From positions 1,984,001 to 2,048,000 of the forward strand of contig JADFUC010001453.1 of the NCBI GenBank assembly GCA_019722365.1: a stretch of DNA of 64,000 nucleotides, written 5' to 3'. Shown in pieces: positions 33,000-45,273 of the stretch (positions are counted from its first letter, which is position 1; each line of letters begins with the position of its first letter). The notes under the pieces were generated by a model that was not told the DNA's origin, searched no databases, and was given only the letters and a program-made list of their open reading frames with translations. The position numbers were made by a program, and so were the translations under genes. Source of the stretch: Lithospermum erythrorhizon (Eukaryota; Streptophyta; Magnoliopsida; Boraginales; Boraginaceae).

Positions 33000-35078
33000 T
33001 CACAAACTATGTTGAGAGGACGATGTGCTACCCTCGATTGTCTTGTATCGATACAACACTCGTTTCTTCTTGAATGATGAATTCTCAACTGTGAGCACAA
33101 CTTTCCCAGGCTCATTGTTCTTGAATGAGTTGCGGACGGATTCTTCTTGCCAACCCATCCTCCTCTCCTTTTGGATGATGATGGTGTATGAGCCTTCATT
33201 CTCTGGGACGAATTCCTCTTTGTAGTTAACCTCCCATCCTATAACTGTTACGTCCCAAATTAGATTGCATCCTTTCTGTAACCAAGTGTATAAATAGGTA
33301 CATTACATATATATAAACTTCAATTGGCATGATATTACTTCTAAGGAAAAAGTTATAGCTTCATTAGGTATGCATGAAGACATCGATGTCCCTAAGCTTC
33401 AATCACTAAAGAGAATTCATATACTATTGCTTTCATTACAAAGTGAATCTTACAATGTTATTAAGTTACCTCAGGAGCAGGAATTTCAATAGCCTCGATT
33501 GATCCGCCCTTGACAATGACATCAGAAGAGCCATCTTTGATGGAAAAATCAGGATCCTTCTCACGCTTAAGCCCTCCATAACGAAGGGGGATCTCTGCTG
33601 CAGGAACGTACCTGCAAATGAGTCATAGATATATTTTCCATTAACCCCAACTAGGATTCTCAAAACCAGCAATACATGGTGAAGAGGATGAAAAAGTTCC
33701 TTACTTGAGGAGAGTTTCTGTCACTCTTGCTGGACGAATGAATACAAATTTGCTCTTTGTTCTTGGGGCTAAAAATGGTGATAAAAGAGCATTGAATGCG
33801 TAGTACCAAAATGGAACGTTGATGAATATCTGCAATAGCAAACGTACGAAAACATTATTCTTCTCACACTAACCTTAGACATCAATTATTGGTTCAAAAC
33901 TTTGTTCAATGCCTATTCAAATCATAAATCGAAGAAAGTGCATCGTTTTGTCTTAATGGTAAAATTGTTCTGTAATCCTGAATTTGATGCTGATATGATA
34001 GAAAGGGAAGGAGGAGAGGAAGGAGGCTTACATTTCTGTGAACAAATTCAGGATAATTCTCTTGTAATGTTCCAACCGCTTGTTTCATAGCAATACGAAG
34101 ATCCTTCCTCGCTGGTCCAGGAGTGTTCTCTAGATCATTAATCTGGAGCAATGAAGAAACCCCACCAGGCTTGAAATTGAGCTTTTGAATTTGCTTCTCC
34201 ATCATCTGCAATCTCCATCTCAAGAACCTCTGACGACTCTCTTCTGTCCCAAAAGTCTTGTTATATAGTTCAGCATCTCCAAAAACCCCATAGACATTGT
34301 AACAAACAGGATGACCTTCAAGGTCGAATCCACTAATATAAGCCACGGAATCATAATCACCTCCAAAATCTTCTTCAAGAATTGAATCAATCTTGTTCTG
34401 TTTCCTCCACCAAATGGTGTTCCTGAACATCTCAAAAGCATCATTTGCCTTAAACTCTCTTGCCTTCAAGAACTTCTCAAGTATAACATCTGTTCTTTCA
34501 TCCCCTTTGCTAGGCAATAAAGGCACCCCCCAAATACTTATATCCTTGTCGTATTCAATTTCTTGAATTTGTTCATTTTCCACGTTCGATTTCCCCACGA
34601 TTTCCAACCTGAGTTCCCCTTCCTTATTATTTTGTTTCTCATCATTCGTTTTGGATTGATCATCATGTTCTTCTTTCACTTCCTTCTTAAGGCCTTCGAA
34701 TAATTTGTTTGTCGATATGGCTTCTTCAAGCTTCGACCTCAGTTCTGCCAAAGCATTCTTCTCGTGCTCATTAAGATCAAGAAGTGCACAATTCTTTAAA
34801 AAACCTTCACCTCTATTTTTATCATTTGTGGATGAATTCTCACATTTTTTCTCCTTGCTTTTATTTGGATTTTCATTATCATTATAAGATGATTCTGTTT
34901 CATCTTTTACTTCAATATCTTTCAATGATTTCTCAAATGTTTTTATTTCATTTTCCATGTTCAATGCTTCATTATTAACCTTTATATCTTCTTCCTTAAC
35001 ATTTCCTGATAATTCTTGATCTTGAGAAACTTCTTCCTTAGGCATACATGCATCTCCAGGTTTTGTATCCATAGCCAT
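33000..35078 (-). CDS. patellin (SEC14/GOLD-domain phosphoinositide-binding protein)
   Basis: Four exons, 34032-35078, 33705-33829, 33470-33611 and 33000-33275, give 529 residues with consistent phases. The first ~185 residues are acidic and Lys/Glu-rich, as in patellins. The CRAL-TRIO part starts near WGVPLLPSKGDERTDVILEK and includes FEMFRNTIWWRKQNKID, FDLEGHPVCYNVYGVF, INDLENTPGPARKDLR and NVPFWYYAFNALLSPF. The GOLD domain of exon 4 has LIWDVTVIGWEVNYKEEFVP, YTIIIQKERRM and VLYRYKTIEG. Patellins bind phosphoinositides and act in membrane trafficking and cell-plate formation. A GOLD domain joined to SEC14 at this length fits the PATL3-5 type, but the exact member is undecided. The start is the first ATG (AAAATGGCT); the frame stays open upstream only through non-ATG codons. 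Confidence 0.92.
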
Positions 35079-35858
35079 TTTCAGAAGTTTCTCAAAATCA
35101 GATAAAAGAATTCTCTTATACAAAAAATAAAAAATAAAAAGATAAACGTAGAAACAAGATTAAATAAAAGGACTGAAAAAGAAGGGAAAAACAAATTAAT
35201 AATCTAGCCTCACGCCCTTGTTTCTCAAACATGCAATAGAACACCATTAAAAAGTATTATTGGTCTTTGGCTATTGTTCATTTAGAATGTTTGACTTTGA
35301 AAAATAAAATGTAATGCTACGTAGAATGCATGTCGTAATTAATTGTCCAAATAAAAAATATATTCATTTATATTACATACAATATACATTTATGATTAGT
35401 TTCATTCTTTATTAATTCTATAAAATAAAGGTTATTTTATTTTTTGGACAAAATTAAAATTTGATTTTGTTTCAATTATATATCATCACATAAAATAAGT
35501 TTGAACAATATATTACGAGTATATTTTATGTAACATTCTCTTTTATACATGTTTATTTATATGATAAATATATCGTTGTAACTGATCAGAGCCTCAAAAC
35601 AAAAAATCGATGATTCAAATAATCTAAGAAAAATTATTTCTTATTTTACAAATTTCGTTGGAGAAAAAAGATCCTTCCAATGGATCCCTTTTGGAGGGAA
35701 AATAAGGGAAACAACAACTATTCAACTAGGACAACCCACCATGAAGACACGTCACTCCTTTGAACAACATTCCACCAACTACAACTATTTATTCCAACTA
35801 CTATTATTAATTCCAGAGCAATGTATGTCCTTGTCCAAACCCCTCATCATATTGAAAA
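35079..35858. promoter_or_regulatory. divergent intergenic promoter region
   Basis: The patellin gene (minus) and the At4g15545-like gene (plus) start 780 bases apart and point away from each other, so both promoters lie here. The middle is strongly AT-rich. No specific binding site is identified. Confidence 0.5.
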
Positions 35859-38692
35859 ATGTCGGGAATGATCGGAGCGGAGTTGCAGTTGTCGGAGGAG
35901 ATATTGTCGGTGATTCCGACGGACCCTTTCGAGCAATTGGATTTGGCACGTAAGATTACCTCCATGGCGATTGCTTCACGTGTCAATGATCTTGATGCTC
36001 AAGTTGGTCGTTTAAGGAAGAAGCTTCATGAGAGGGATCGAGTTGTTGTTGAGCTTCAAGATACACTTTCTCAGCTTCAACAAGCCTTTCATGAATCTCA
36101 ATTGCGCTTCAAAATCACCCGGGAAGACAATGTATCCATTGTCAACTTTGCATTTGTTGTCTTAATTAACACTCGTAATTTTGATTTGAATCAAAAAAAT
36201 CGTGTTAATAGTAAATAAAATTGAAAACACGGAGTACTATGTTTTGATGAACTTTTACTAAATTTTATGCAACAAAATAATTAATTCAGTTCGATATTTA
36301 AAAAGTCAACTACCAAAAGTTAACATTTGATGGTCATTTTGGATGGAGGAGTACTTGTGTACTTGTTATATTTAATTTTTGTAATGCATCCTTTTCGTCG
36401 TTAGAGGGTAATTAATTCACTTGTTTTGATTATTGATTTGTTGGGGATGAAGATGAGACTAGCAAAGGAGAGAGATGACATGGCATTGACCGCTAAGAAG
36501 CTAAGTCGCGATTTGGCCAAGGTGATTATTTGTTGTTCTCTTTGAAATTGTTGGATGTGAATTAGTTTCTTTATGTTTGAGATGTGATTGGAATTGTTTT
36601 AGATGAAGTTGATGATTTTGAAGCTCATCTAAATTGATTTCTGTAAATGAGAGCGGTTGAAGTAAACTTAAAGTGTATGTTATAGTAGGATAATGATATC
36701 TGAACTGTTGAGAAATTAGGAGTTCATGAGATGATGCACGTTCATGATATTGGTATTGAAGCAACGTCTTTGAGTAGGTTATTTAAATAAGACATCGCAG
36801 CTAATAAAGATGAAGTAAACAATCGAAATAGAGTAGAGTAGTGATCTGGGAATCATCCTTGCATTTGGATAAATGAAAGTGCCGGTAACTGATGAGTGTT
36901 CCTTTTTCTAGGCTAAAGGGCCCATGGAATGTTGCATCGAATGTTCACTCATGGATGTGAGCGGTTTTGTTTTAACTGATCATATATGTAAATATGGTCT
37001 TCTCAAATAAAAAGACATTGATGCACACAGGTCAAATTTAAGTTTGAATGAACAAGTTTAGTCTAGAAATAGAGCTACTGTGTGGAATACAACGTAATGT
37101 TATTTTAGTTTTGAATGCAACATGTTTGATCGAATTGGAAGAGCAAGTTGTTCTAAGTATTTTTTTTATGGATGAACAAAATGTTCTGATTCATGACTTA
37201 TCTTCACTTTCCTGACCTGTGTTAAATGTTCATTCTGTATGATCAACTTAATTCTACATTTTGGGTTAAGGAAGTTCTTTTGAACTATTGTAGAATCCAA
37301 AGTTGGGTTCCTTGTTTGTTTGATTCAGAACCAGAGCAATATCTATTTTGTATTTTGATGCCTAGTCTCACTTCAGTAATTTTGGCAGTTGGAAGCTTTT
37401 AAGAAGCAACTTTTGCAGTCTCTCAATGATGATAATTCATCGGTCAGATCTAAATACTCGCTGTTCTTCTAAATGCCATTATGGTTGAAATATTTCATAG
37501 AATGTCAAACTTAAAATTTCAATGCGAATTGATCAAATATCATATTTCTGGATTTGATAGCATGTGGAAACTGTTGGCATTGGTACATACGATCAATCCG
37601 TGTCCAGAGACTACTCTACAACAGGTGAGAGTTTTTATTGGCTAAATATTTCTCTGGGTGAAGAATTCTGTTTGTTTATCACTCTATGCCTGCAGAGGAG
37701 ATAGATGGTCACTCAACACAACGTTCCCTACATAGGTCAATGGATAGTGCTATCTCCACTGATGATGGTAACCAAACCTTAACATTTCTATTTACAAGTA
37801 TAGGCACCAGTTTCCGTATAATAAGATTTAGGATTTTCTTTCCTATTTCTTTCGTGAGGGTTTAGCTTATAGACAGAGATATGCGATTATGGAATATGTC
37901 TCACCCCGCCTCACCCCTACTGGAACTCCTAAGGCGATTTCACCCAGTGTTTCTCCTCGCGGATATTATACTGCTGGGTCACCCCAAAGAACCTCTGGCA
38001 CTGCATCACCATTAATGTCACAATATGATGGCAGTGGATCATTATCATCATGGTTCCCATCAAGCCAACAGTCATCAGTAGCGAGTTCTCCTCCTAATGG
38101 ACGTCCTCTTCCAGGTTGGTTAAGGCTATAGATTAATTGTTTTGTGGTGGATTTTAGGTCTGTTATAGGTCTTCAATTTAATACATTGTTATTTGTTTAG
38201 TGTTCAGTTCATTTTTTTGACTCTTCTAGACCTGATATTTTCTGATTCGTCCACTCTCTTTTGTTTCTAATTTGACCTTGAAAATCTGAAGCTCGCCCAC
38301 CACGTATCGATGGGAAGGAATTCTTTCGTCAAGCAAGGTGAATATCTACTTATCCAGTGCATTGTTCATTCATGATTGTTTGTCATTTGTGACAGTTTCT
38401 CACTGTTTTTTGGGATGCTTCAGGAGTCGATTGACATATGAACAATTCAGCACCTTCCTCGCTAACATAAAGGAACTTAATGCTAAGAGACAATCTCGTG
38501 AGGTGATCAGTTAAACACTTTCCGTCATTAAACAAATCCTACTTTGCATATGCACGTTGTCTCTTCGTCTGAACTATAGTCTCACCCCTCCTTCTGCAGG
38601 AAACCTTAAGGAAAGCAGAAGAGATCTTTGGGATTGATAACAAAGATCTATACCTCTCTTTCCAAAGTATGCTTAATCGCAATACACGCTAG
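35859..38692 (+). CDS. At4g15545-like coiled-coil protein
   Basis: Nine exons (35859-36131, 36453-36521, 37389-37442, 37561-37624, 37696-37767, 37866-38114, 38292-38337, 38424-38502, 38600-38692) join in phase to 332 residues. The N-terminus reads EEILSVIPTDPFEQLDLARK and ITSMAIASRVNDLDAQVGRL, followed by a coiled coil to about residue 130 that ends LEAFKKQLLQSLNDDN. The middle is Ser/Pro/Thr-rich (SPRLTPTGTPKAISPSVSPR). The C-terminal signature is RIDGKEFFRQARSRLTYEQF, FLANIKELNAKRQSRE and AEEIFGIDNKDLYLSF. This follows Arabidopsis At4g15545 end to end. Relatives are recalled as NAI2-interacting proteins of ER bodies; a biochemical function is not established. Exon 6 uses the TTTAG acceptor at 37864-37865, since the next AG would break the frame. 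Confidence 0.9.
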
Positions 38693-39970
38693 GAGTGTTC
38701 TCGACATAAATAGGTATGTCTGTGGCAAATGCATGCAATTGGTCTTTTGCTGTTAATTCGGCATTCTGATCTAATGATTCTAATGAAAGGGTGTAGTTAA
38801 TTGTGAATCACAATATATTCAGGCTCATTCTTTCTGTAGCTCTCATCAGTCAGTTGCTGTGAAGCATTTCTCTTCAAAGAATTTGTCGAAAACTCGAAAT
38901 GCTTGATGGTGGAATCTGCTCATATATAATGCTACATCAAAGGAGAGAATAACATGATTTTACAGCAATGTTCTCCTTTTCATTAAGGAATGGTGTAAAT
39001 ACTCTTGTCTTTCCCATGCCTACTGTAATCTTCAATACCTCCTCGGTTTAGAACAAGAAAAATACAAATTCTTTATAAAAAGATGCCTCCAGGCTCAACC
39101 GTATTACCATGTAAAGTGAAGGTGTAACTAAATGTTCCAAGTTTTTCTTATTAGATTGTTGTATTTTTTTTCTTTTTTTTCTTTTATAATGGGAATATCA
39201 ACTTATGTAGAGAAGCTCAATTTTCTAGAATTGGAATGACTTTATGTTATAGTATAAATTTCTTAAAACAAAGGTGTGGGAAGGTGGCATGGCCGATTGT
39301 CATTCCAGACTATACTTAGATTTGACATTTTTCATTTACTATATTTCATCAAATTCGTTTTCATTAACCTTATCATTTTTTGAGATTGAAATGGCTAAAC
39401 TTCATTAAGAGTTACTCTATTTTTAATGTTCTAACTTCTAACAATTGTAAAATTGATTTCATTAGATTATATTTTTTAAATGAGAAATCGTTTAAAGATA
39501 AATTAAAATGATATGATTCATAGAATAAATTGAAATGATAGCTTGTTTAGTGTACAAAATGAAAAGACGAGGATAGTTAAAGTGCATATATAAACAATGA
39601 AAAGACAAAATATTTATTTTCACGAAATTTTTTAGAAAACATGATATTCATAGTGAATTTTTTTATTAAAAAATAGAAATCGTAAAAATAAATTTGAAAG
39701 ACTATTTGCATTAAGATAAGAAAAAAAAGTAATTATCGTTAAAATTTTGGTTCAATTTCTTTTTTTTAATTAAAATGTATTGTAAGAAGACTCATTTTGC
39801 ATTGTAATTGACTATCAAAACAATTAAATGTGAATTGAATTAATCGAATAATCTAATAAAAATATATTTATTCGATAATTAAAAATTAGAATTCGAAACT
39901 CACCTCACCCAATAAACAAAGAGGATAAAAAAAAACCATCAGACAAAACACCACTACCACAACCTTGACC
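38693..39970. other. 3' UTR and intergenic region
   Basis: The first part is the 3' UTR of the At4g15545-like gene. The rest is AT-rich intergenic DNA and the promoter of the tyrosyl-tRNA synthetase gene. Nothing else is recognised. Confidence 0.45.
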
Positions 39971-41389
39971 ATGTCGTCTGCAGCAACCTGGTACTTCACA
40001 AAAACCCTCCATCTCTTCACCACCACCACCCTCCGCCGTCAAACCTTCCTCCGCCTCTCCCGCCACCTCTCCACCACCCCCACCACTTCACGCCCCAACA
40101 TAGTCAAAATCCTCGAAGAAAGAGGCTTACTCGAATCCCTCACTAGCGAAACACTAAAAAGTTCTTGCTCTGATCTCACCAACCCACCTCTTAGAGTATA
40201 TTGTGGCTTCGACCCAACTGCTGAAAGCCTCCATTTAGGCAACCTACTTGGTCTCATTGTTCTCTCATGGTTTCTCCGTTGTGGGCACCGTGTTGTTGCC
40301 CTTATTGGTGGTGCCACGGGCCGTGTCGGTGATCCTTCGGGGAAGAGCACTGAACGGCCTGAGCTTGATTTGTTAGCACTTGAGAAAAATATTGAAGGTA
40401 TTGCATGTACGGTTTCGAGGATTTTAGGGAGGTGTAGTGGTGGTAGTAGTGAGAATTTTGTGATTTTGAATAATTATGATTGGTGGAAAGATGTGAGGTT
40501 GTTGGATTTTTTGAAGGATGTTGGGAGATTTGCTAGAGTTGGGATTATGGTTTCGAAGGAGAGTGTTAAGAAGAGATTGGGGTCGGAACAGGGGATGAGT
40601 TTTACTGAATTTACCTATCAGTTGTTGCAGGGGTATGATTTTGTTCATTTGTATAGGGAGGAAGGTGTTAATGTTCAGATTGGGGGGAGTGATCAATGGG
40701 GGAATATTACTGCCGGGACGGATCTTATTCGTCGGATTCTTAGGGTTGAGGATGTTGCTTATGGACTTACGTTTCCGCTTTTGCTCAAGAGTGATGGGAC
40801 TAAGTTTGGGAAATCGGAGGAGGGGGCGGTTTGGTTGTCGCCTTCGTTCTTGTCGCCTTACAAGTTTTATCAGTATTTGTATTCTGTCCCGGATGCAGAT
40901 GTGGTGAGGTTCTTGAAGATTCTTACGTTTTTAAGTATGGATGAAATCGAGGAGTTGGAGAAGGAGATAGGGAGACCTGGGTATGTGCCTAATACTGCCC
41001 AACGTAGGTTGGCCGAGGAGGTTACTAGGTTTGTTCATGGGCAGGATGGTTTAGATGAAGCGCTAAGAGCTACTGAGGCGTTAAGGCCTGGTGCTCAAAC
41101 GAAATTGGATTCTACGATGATTGAGGGCATTGCTAAAGATGTTCCGTCTTACTTGCTACGGTATGATCAAATTCTGAATCTTGCAGTCATCGATCTTTGT
41201 GTTTCGAGTGGTTTGATAGAGAGCAAATCAGCTGTGCGGCGTTTGGTTAAGCAAGGTGGACTGTACTTGAACAATGTCAAAGTTGATAATGAAGCAAAGA
41301 AGATTGAGGTTGATGACATTGTTGATGGAAAACTTCTACTTTTATCATCAGGGAAGAAGAATAAAATGGTTGTGAGGTTATCATCTTGA
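39971..41389 (+). CDS. tyrosyl-tRNA synthetase, chloroplast/mitochondrial
   Basis: An intronless 472-residue class I synthetase of bacterial type. Residues 1 to about 40 are Thr/Arg/Ser/Leu-rich without acids (TLHLFTTTTLRRQTFLRLSR), a typical organelle transit peptide. The catalytic domain has VYCGFDPTAESLHLGNLLG with the HIGH-type HLGN, tyrosine-site QIGGSDQWGNI, and the KMSKS-type loop KFGKS in GTKFGKSEEGAVWL. The C-terminal S4 RNA-binding domain includes SAVRRLVKQGGLYLNNVKV. It charges tRNA-Tyr in plastids and mitochondria, and the Arabidopsis counterpart is recalled as EMB2768. The ATG at 39971 is the true start; the frame extends two codons upstream only through TTG. The plus strand is strongly coding and the long antisense frames here are shadows. 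Confidence 0.95.
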   Translation: MSSAATWYFTKTLHLFTTTTLRRQTFLRLSRHLSTTPTTSRPNIVKILEERGLLESLTSETLKSSCSDLTNPPLRVYCGFDPTAESLHLGNLLGLIVLSWFLRCGHRVVALIGGATGRVGDPSGKSTERPELDLLALEKNIEGIACTVSRILGRCSGGSSENFVILNNYDWWKDVRLLDFLKDVGRFARVGIMVSKESVKKRLGSEQGMSFTEFTYQLLQGYDFVHLYREEGVNVQIGGSDQWGNITAGTDLIRRILRVEDVAYGLTFPLLLKSDGTKFGKSEEGAVWLSPSFLSPYKFYQYLYSVPDADVVRFLKILTFLSMDEIEELEKEIGRPGYVPNTAQRRLAEEVTRFVHGQDGLDEALRATEALRPGAQTKLDSTMIEGIAKDVPSYLLRYDQILNLAVIDLCVSSGLIESKSAVRRLVKQGGLYLNNVKVDNEAKKIEVDDIVDGKLLLLSSGKKNKMVVRLSS

Positions 41390-42265
41390 TCTTGCTTGCC
41401 AATTTATACCTATTTTCCCTTTTCTCGTTTGAATACCAATTCTTTCTGGAGTATGATGTCTTCCTTGATTGTCAACAAATACGACAGTTGAAATTTTCCA
41501 ATATTTTGATTTCTTTCACCTTGTTTTGAGTCATTGTAACTCTTCATTTATTCTTCTATACCAAAATTGTTAGAACTTTTGGATCTTATCTTGTCTTTGA
41601 ACATATTTGCATATAGAATTATAGAGATAAATAACATTTTCCCTAATAATTGAATACTTAGCTCACCATACCCAATCCTTGCATGATTTTATGTACATTC
41701 AATTAATGCAGTGAAGTAGAATACATATTATCACATGGAAGGACGTTGCAGAAGTGAAGAAACATTAGTCTTAATTTCAAAGACCGTTTATTTTATTTTG
41801 AAATGATGATGGAGCTCTGAATCTTATACCTGTATATGCAAAAGGGCAGTTCGCCCCTATTTTGTCTCATTAGTTTTCAATACATGGTGAAAAACTGCCC
41901 CATTTGTCCATTAGTTTTCAATACATGGTGAAAAAAATATACGTTAGGTAAGATACACGAAAGACAGTGCTTAAGTAGAGTGATCCTTTCCGCCTTCCAC
42001 ATGGTTGGAGATTTCAAATATTTCTTTTTCGACTTCTCATTATAAACATAGATGTACCAAATGGAGAGAAACAAACCGGTAAAAACATAATCGCAGTGAC
42101 AAAATAGCCCAAACAGAAATCTCATAGCAATAATGGTTTCAAAACTGAAATCCAGAATTTAGTTTGGTTAACATAAGGTAAGACCAATAATATCCGAAAA
42201 CCAGAAGAACTACAACTTGACACGCCGATAAGATGATTTCTTTTTTTGAGATGCCTCAGGAGAAA
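41390..42265. other. convergent 3' flanks of TyrRS and EF1-beta
   Basis: Both genes end into this 0.9 kb. It includes the EF1-beta 3' UTR (last exon from 42268 downwards). Near 41871-41940 the phrase TTAGTTTTCAATACATGGTG occurs twice, 47 bases apart, as a short direct repeat. No gene is seen. Confidence 0.5.
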
Positions 42266-44019
42266 ATCCTGCAACAAGGAGAAGACATAATCAGAAGGAG
42301 TAGATAGTAGATACTAAATTGTCATATTAGCAACATGTTTTGATTAGTCAGTTGAGAAAATATAAGCTGAGATTGAACTTACATATCTTGTTAAAAGCCA
42401 CAATATCACAGCTCTGAACAAACTCGTTAATCGGTTCAACTTGGAGATAATTCTCAACAAGGTCATCCACAGAGACCAAGTCATCCACAATGGTAAGCAT
42501 TATCTGCAATTTCTTTATGCCATATCCAACGGGTACAAGCTTTGCTGAAAGTTAAGTGGAAGAACGATTATTAGTTTTTGAAAGCTAGTAATAAACCTAT
42601 CAACTCAGGAAGATTATAAAAACTAAAACTTTCAGATGGATGGAATGATAAAAAGATCAGGCACTTACATACTCCCCAAAATAAGCCATCCATCACGACA
42701 CTGCGAACCGCTTCCTCAAGTTGTTTCATGTCAGTTTCATCATCCCAAGGTTTAACATCCAATAGTATAGAAGACTTTCCAGCTGTAAACAAAAACCAAA
42801 CACAAATATAAGTGTAAGAATTAGTACAAGATATAGAGAAGAAATTATGATCACCCCCACATACTTTTTTCTACCATATAGAGCTTTAAAGACCAATCAG
42901 CATGCAAACTGATATTGTTGCTACACAAAACGTCCACAGCCCCAAACTTAAATCTTTTTATAGTCTACTTTTATAGAACGAAAGAAGGCACATCTATTAA
43001 ATAGACAGAGATCAAGGACTGACTAAGAAAACTATTCGATGAGGCTCTAAAATAGGATTCATATATGTCGTAACTACCATCAAACACTGAAATTCAACCA
43101 AGCCAACTGGTTTCTATTAAAAAGATATTACAGCGCACAAAGAGAAAATCTTACATTCTTTCTTCTTTGAAGAGGCTGCCTTGGATGCAGCTCGCTCTTC
43201 AGCCGCTTTCTTCTCCTCTTCAGTTTCTTCCCCGAATAGATCAACGTCGTCATCATCATCATCATCCACAGCAGCTGAAGCCTGTAAAATACAACTATAA
43301 TTCAGTAACACTGTATCTACTCTGTGTAGGAAGAACATGAGAGGTAAGCAAAGGGAAACAATATGTGTAAATTTAACAGAAGCAAGATGTTATTAGGACT
43401 CACCTTAGTATCAGCAGCAGGTGGAGTGGCAGCAGCACCTTCGGGCTCAGGGGCAGATCCTTCGACAATGACCCCACATCCATCACCAGATACATCACTA
43501 CAAAACAAATTCTTAGTATCAATAAATCAATATGCTGTTTAGGCTTCAATAACAATAGATAACAAGCAGACTTGTATCACATTACATCATCGATACGCCT
43601 AATGCCTCCTTTCTCCACTCTAGGCTGGTAGTATGTAGCCTGGCAATTCTTGTGAAAACAAGGAGGCTATATCCGAATTGACCCAAGAGTCTAGTGCAGG
43701 ACTTGTATCACTGTAGATAATCAAAATACAGGAACTTACGAGATCCTCAAAAGAGCATCAATGTGGTTGTACCACCTAGATGCATTGACATAGTCCGCTG
43801 ATGGGACCCTCGAAAGTGCTGAAAACACGGTGATATCGTCCTTGGAAGCTTGGTATCTGAAACGAAAAAACATATAATCGAGGTCTCTAACTAATAGGAT
43901 AATAATGCAGTTGATGTGGATAGATTAAATTACCCAGAAACGTAACTACGAGTAAGAAGGTACTCGTCGAGCTTCTTGAGACCAGAATCTGAGCCAAGGT
44001 TGTAGAATGCAACAGCCAT
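42266..44019 (-). CDS. translation elongation factor 1-beta (eEF1B beta subunit)
   Basis: Coding exons at 43934-44019, 43740-43856, 43404-43497, 43155-43281, 42669-42782 and 42383-42544 plus the first two bases of a seventh give 233 residues. The N-terminus [20 protein letters not shown] is the GST-C-like part, followed by an Ala/Pro linker, the acidic [20 protein letters not shown], and the guanine-exchange domain from [20 protein letters not shown] through [20 protein letters not shown] to CDIVAFNKI. The protein recycles eEF1A-GDP to eEF1A-GTP in the cytosol. The TGA stop is split T|GA by the last intron (42269-42382). If that intron were kept, the frame would read on as CK. A leader intron at 44043-44334 precedes the start, with a good donor (GTAAGT) and TTGTAG acceptor. 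Confidence 0.93.
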
Positions 44020-44042
44020 TGCTTGTTTTATGCAAGAAATTC

Positions 44043-44334
44043 CTACAATTAAAGAAAAAGGTCATCCACATATTGAAACCCCGTCCCACATTGGTTGTAT
44101 TAATAAGGTCATTTGCTTCATCCATTTATAATCAAATTGGTCTTAGTATAGACGTCGTGGACTCTTAACACTACAATGGTAAGCAAGGGAAATTATATGA
44201 ACTTTTCATTATTCAATAATTGATCATAGACTTTAAAGTTTAGATTTTTAACTTTTGAGTCGATTTAGAAAATTGATTTTATATTTGATATGATATGATT
44301 GAAGAACAAAAGTTATTGAGATTGAGGAACTTAC
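44043..44334 (-). other. 5' UTR intron of EF1-beta
   Basis: The donor GTAAGT lies at 44329-44334 and the acceptor TTGTAG ends at 44043, 23 bases before the ATG on the minus strand. Leader introns in this position often raise expression of plant translation-factor genes. The intron contains GTCCCACATTGG, a phrase frequent in plant dispersed repeats, near 44085-44096. Confidence 0.55.
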
Positions 44335-44419
44335 AGAGGTATAAATGTGGAGCACTCAAGAGGTTAGAGCAGAGGTGCGAGTAAGGTTGTTGTAGGGTTT
44401 TTATTTTTTAAGGTTGTTG

Positions 44420-45273
44420 CCTACTTTAGGATTTCTAGGTTTTCAGACATTGGTGCTAAAGAATGGTGTGAAGTTACGCTGTTGTCCCTGTCGTGTGTAT
44501 TAATAGCCTACTATTTGGACCCGGATGAGTTGGATCCGATCCACTTGTTAAAAAAATCTGGGTAGGATCAATTTCCACCCATTCACCGGAATATAGAACC
44601 GACTGTGGATTTTAGAGACGTGGAGGTTTTTAGGATAAAAACTGAAAAATTGGGGCGAAAACTATTTCCATGCTTGCAAAATGCAAGGACACACATAGAT
44701 ACGTGGAAATATATGCGTCCAAAAATTGGGTATGAGTTTTGTAACATTAAACGGCAATAATACTTAATTCTCAAAATCGTTATACCAGCAAATTATTGAA
44801 AAAATCGCTTTTATAATCTCTCATGTTAAAATTTTGATCTCCTCAATCTCATTCATCTGCCAATTACTGACACATCAATAATAGTTTACGATAAGTGCCC
44901 ACATTTTAAATTAAAAAAAAAACGTAGCTCATTTTTATCTTATTATTTTTACACGCAATCCTTTGGGCGAAATTGAAAAACATACATCGAGATGAGTAAA
45001 TAAAAGTTAAAAAATAAAAAGATATATGCTTAATGTCAATCATACAAACGCTTTTTCACCGGCAGAGAGAATGGAGTCTCCGCTATATCAAAGTTGAAAT
45101 ATGTATTGCAAATGATGATTAAAATTTCTTAAATGTTCCCCGCGAACTCCATTCCTTAAAAATGCTTCTATTTCTTAATTGATATAAATGAAAATGTCAC
45201 TGTAATTTCCGAACTAGAAAGAATATAATACATAGAGATAAGTTGTACATCATTTTGACATTAAGTATATTAA
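44420..45273. other. EF1-beta upstream region
   Basis: The first few hundred bases are the EF1-beta promoter on the minus strand. The rest is AT-rich intergenic DNA with no recognised content. Confidence 0.4.

Noticed and set aside
35079..35123. N-terminal extension of the patellin frame by 15 residues
   Set aside because: It would start at TTG. The first ATG is at 35078 in a good context and gives the usual patellin start.
36226..36353. CGGAGTAC and GGAGGAGTAC phrases as possible Stowaway ends in intron 1 of the At4g15545-like gene
   Set aside because: Both phrases are in the same orientation, so no terminal inverted repeat can be formed.
40039..40907. Open frames in other frames within the tyrosyl-tRNA synthetase gene
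   Set aside because: The synthetase frame is complete with all motifs; the others are shadows with no domain content.
43500..43740. Possible H/ACA-like hairpins in an EF1-beta intron
   Set aside because: A stem AGCCT/AGGCT followed by ACA is visible, but no convincing H box or second hairpin was found.
44085..44135. GTCCCACATTGG followed by TATA-like sequence, resembling a plant snRNA promoter (USE plus TATA)
   Set aside because: No U1-U6 snRNA sequence follows at the expected distance, and the phrase is common in plant dispersed repeats. It lies inside the EF1-beta leader intron.
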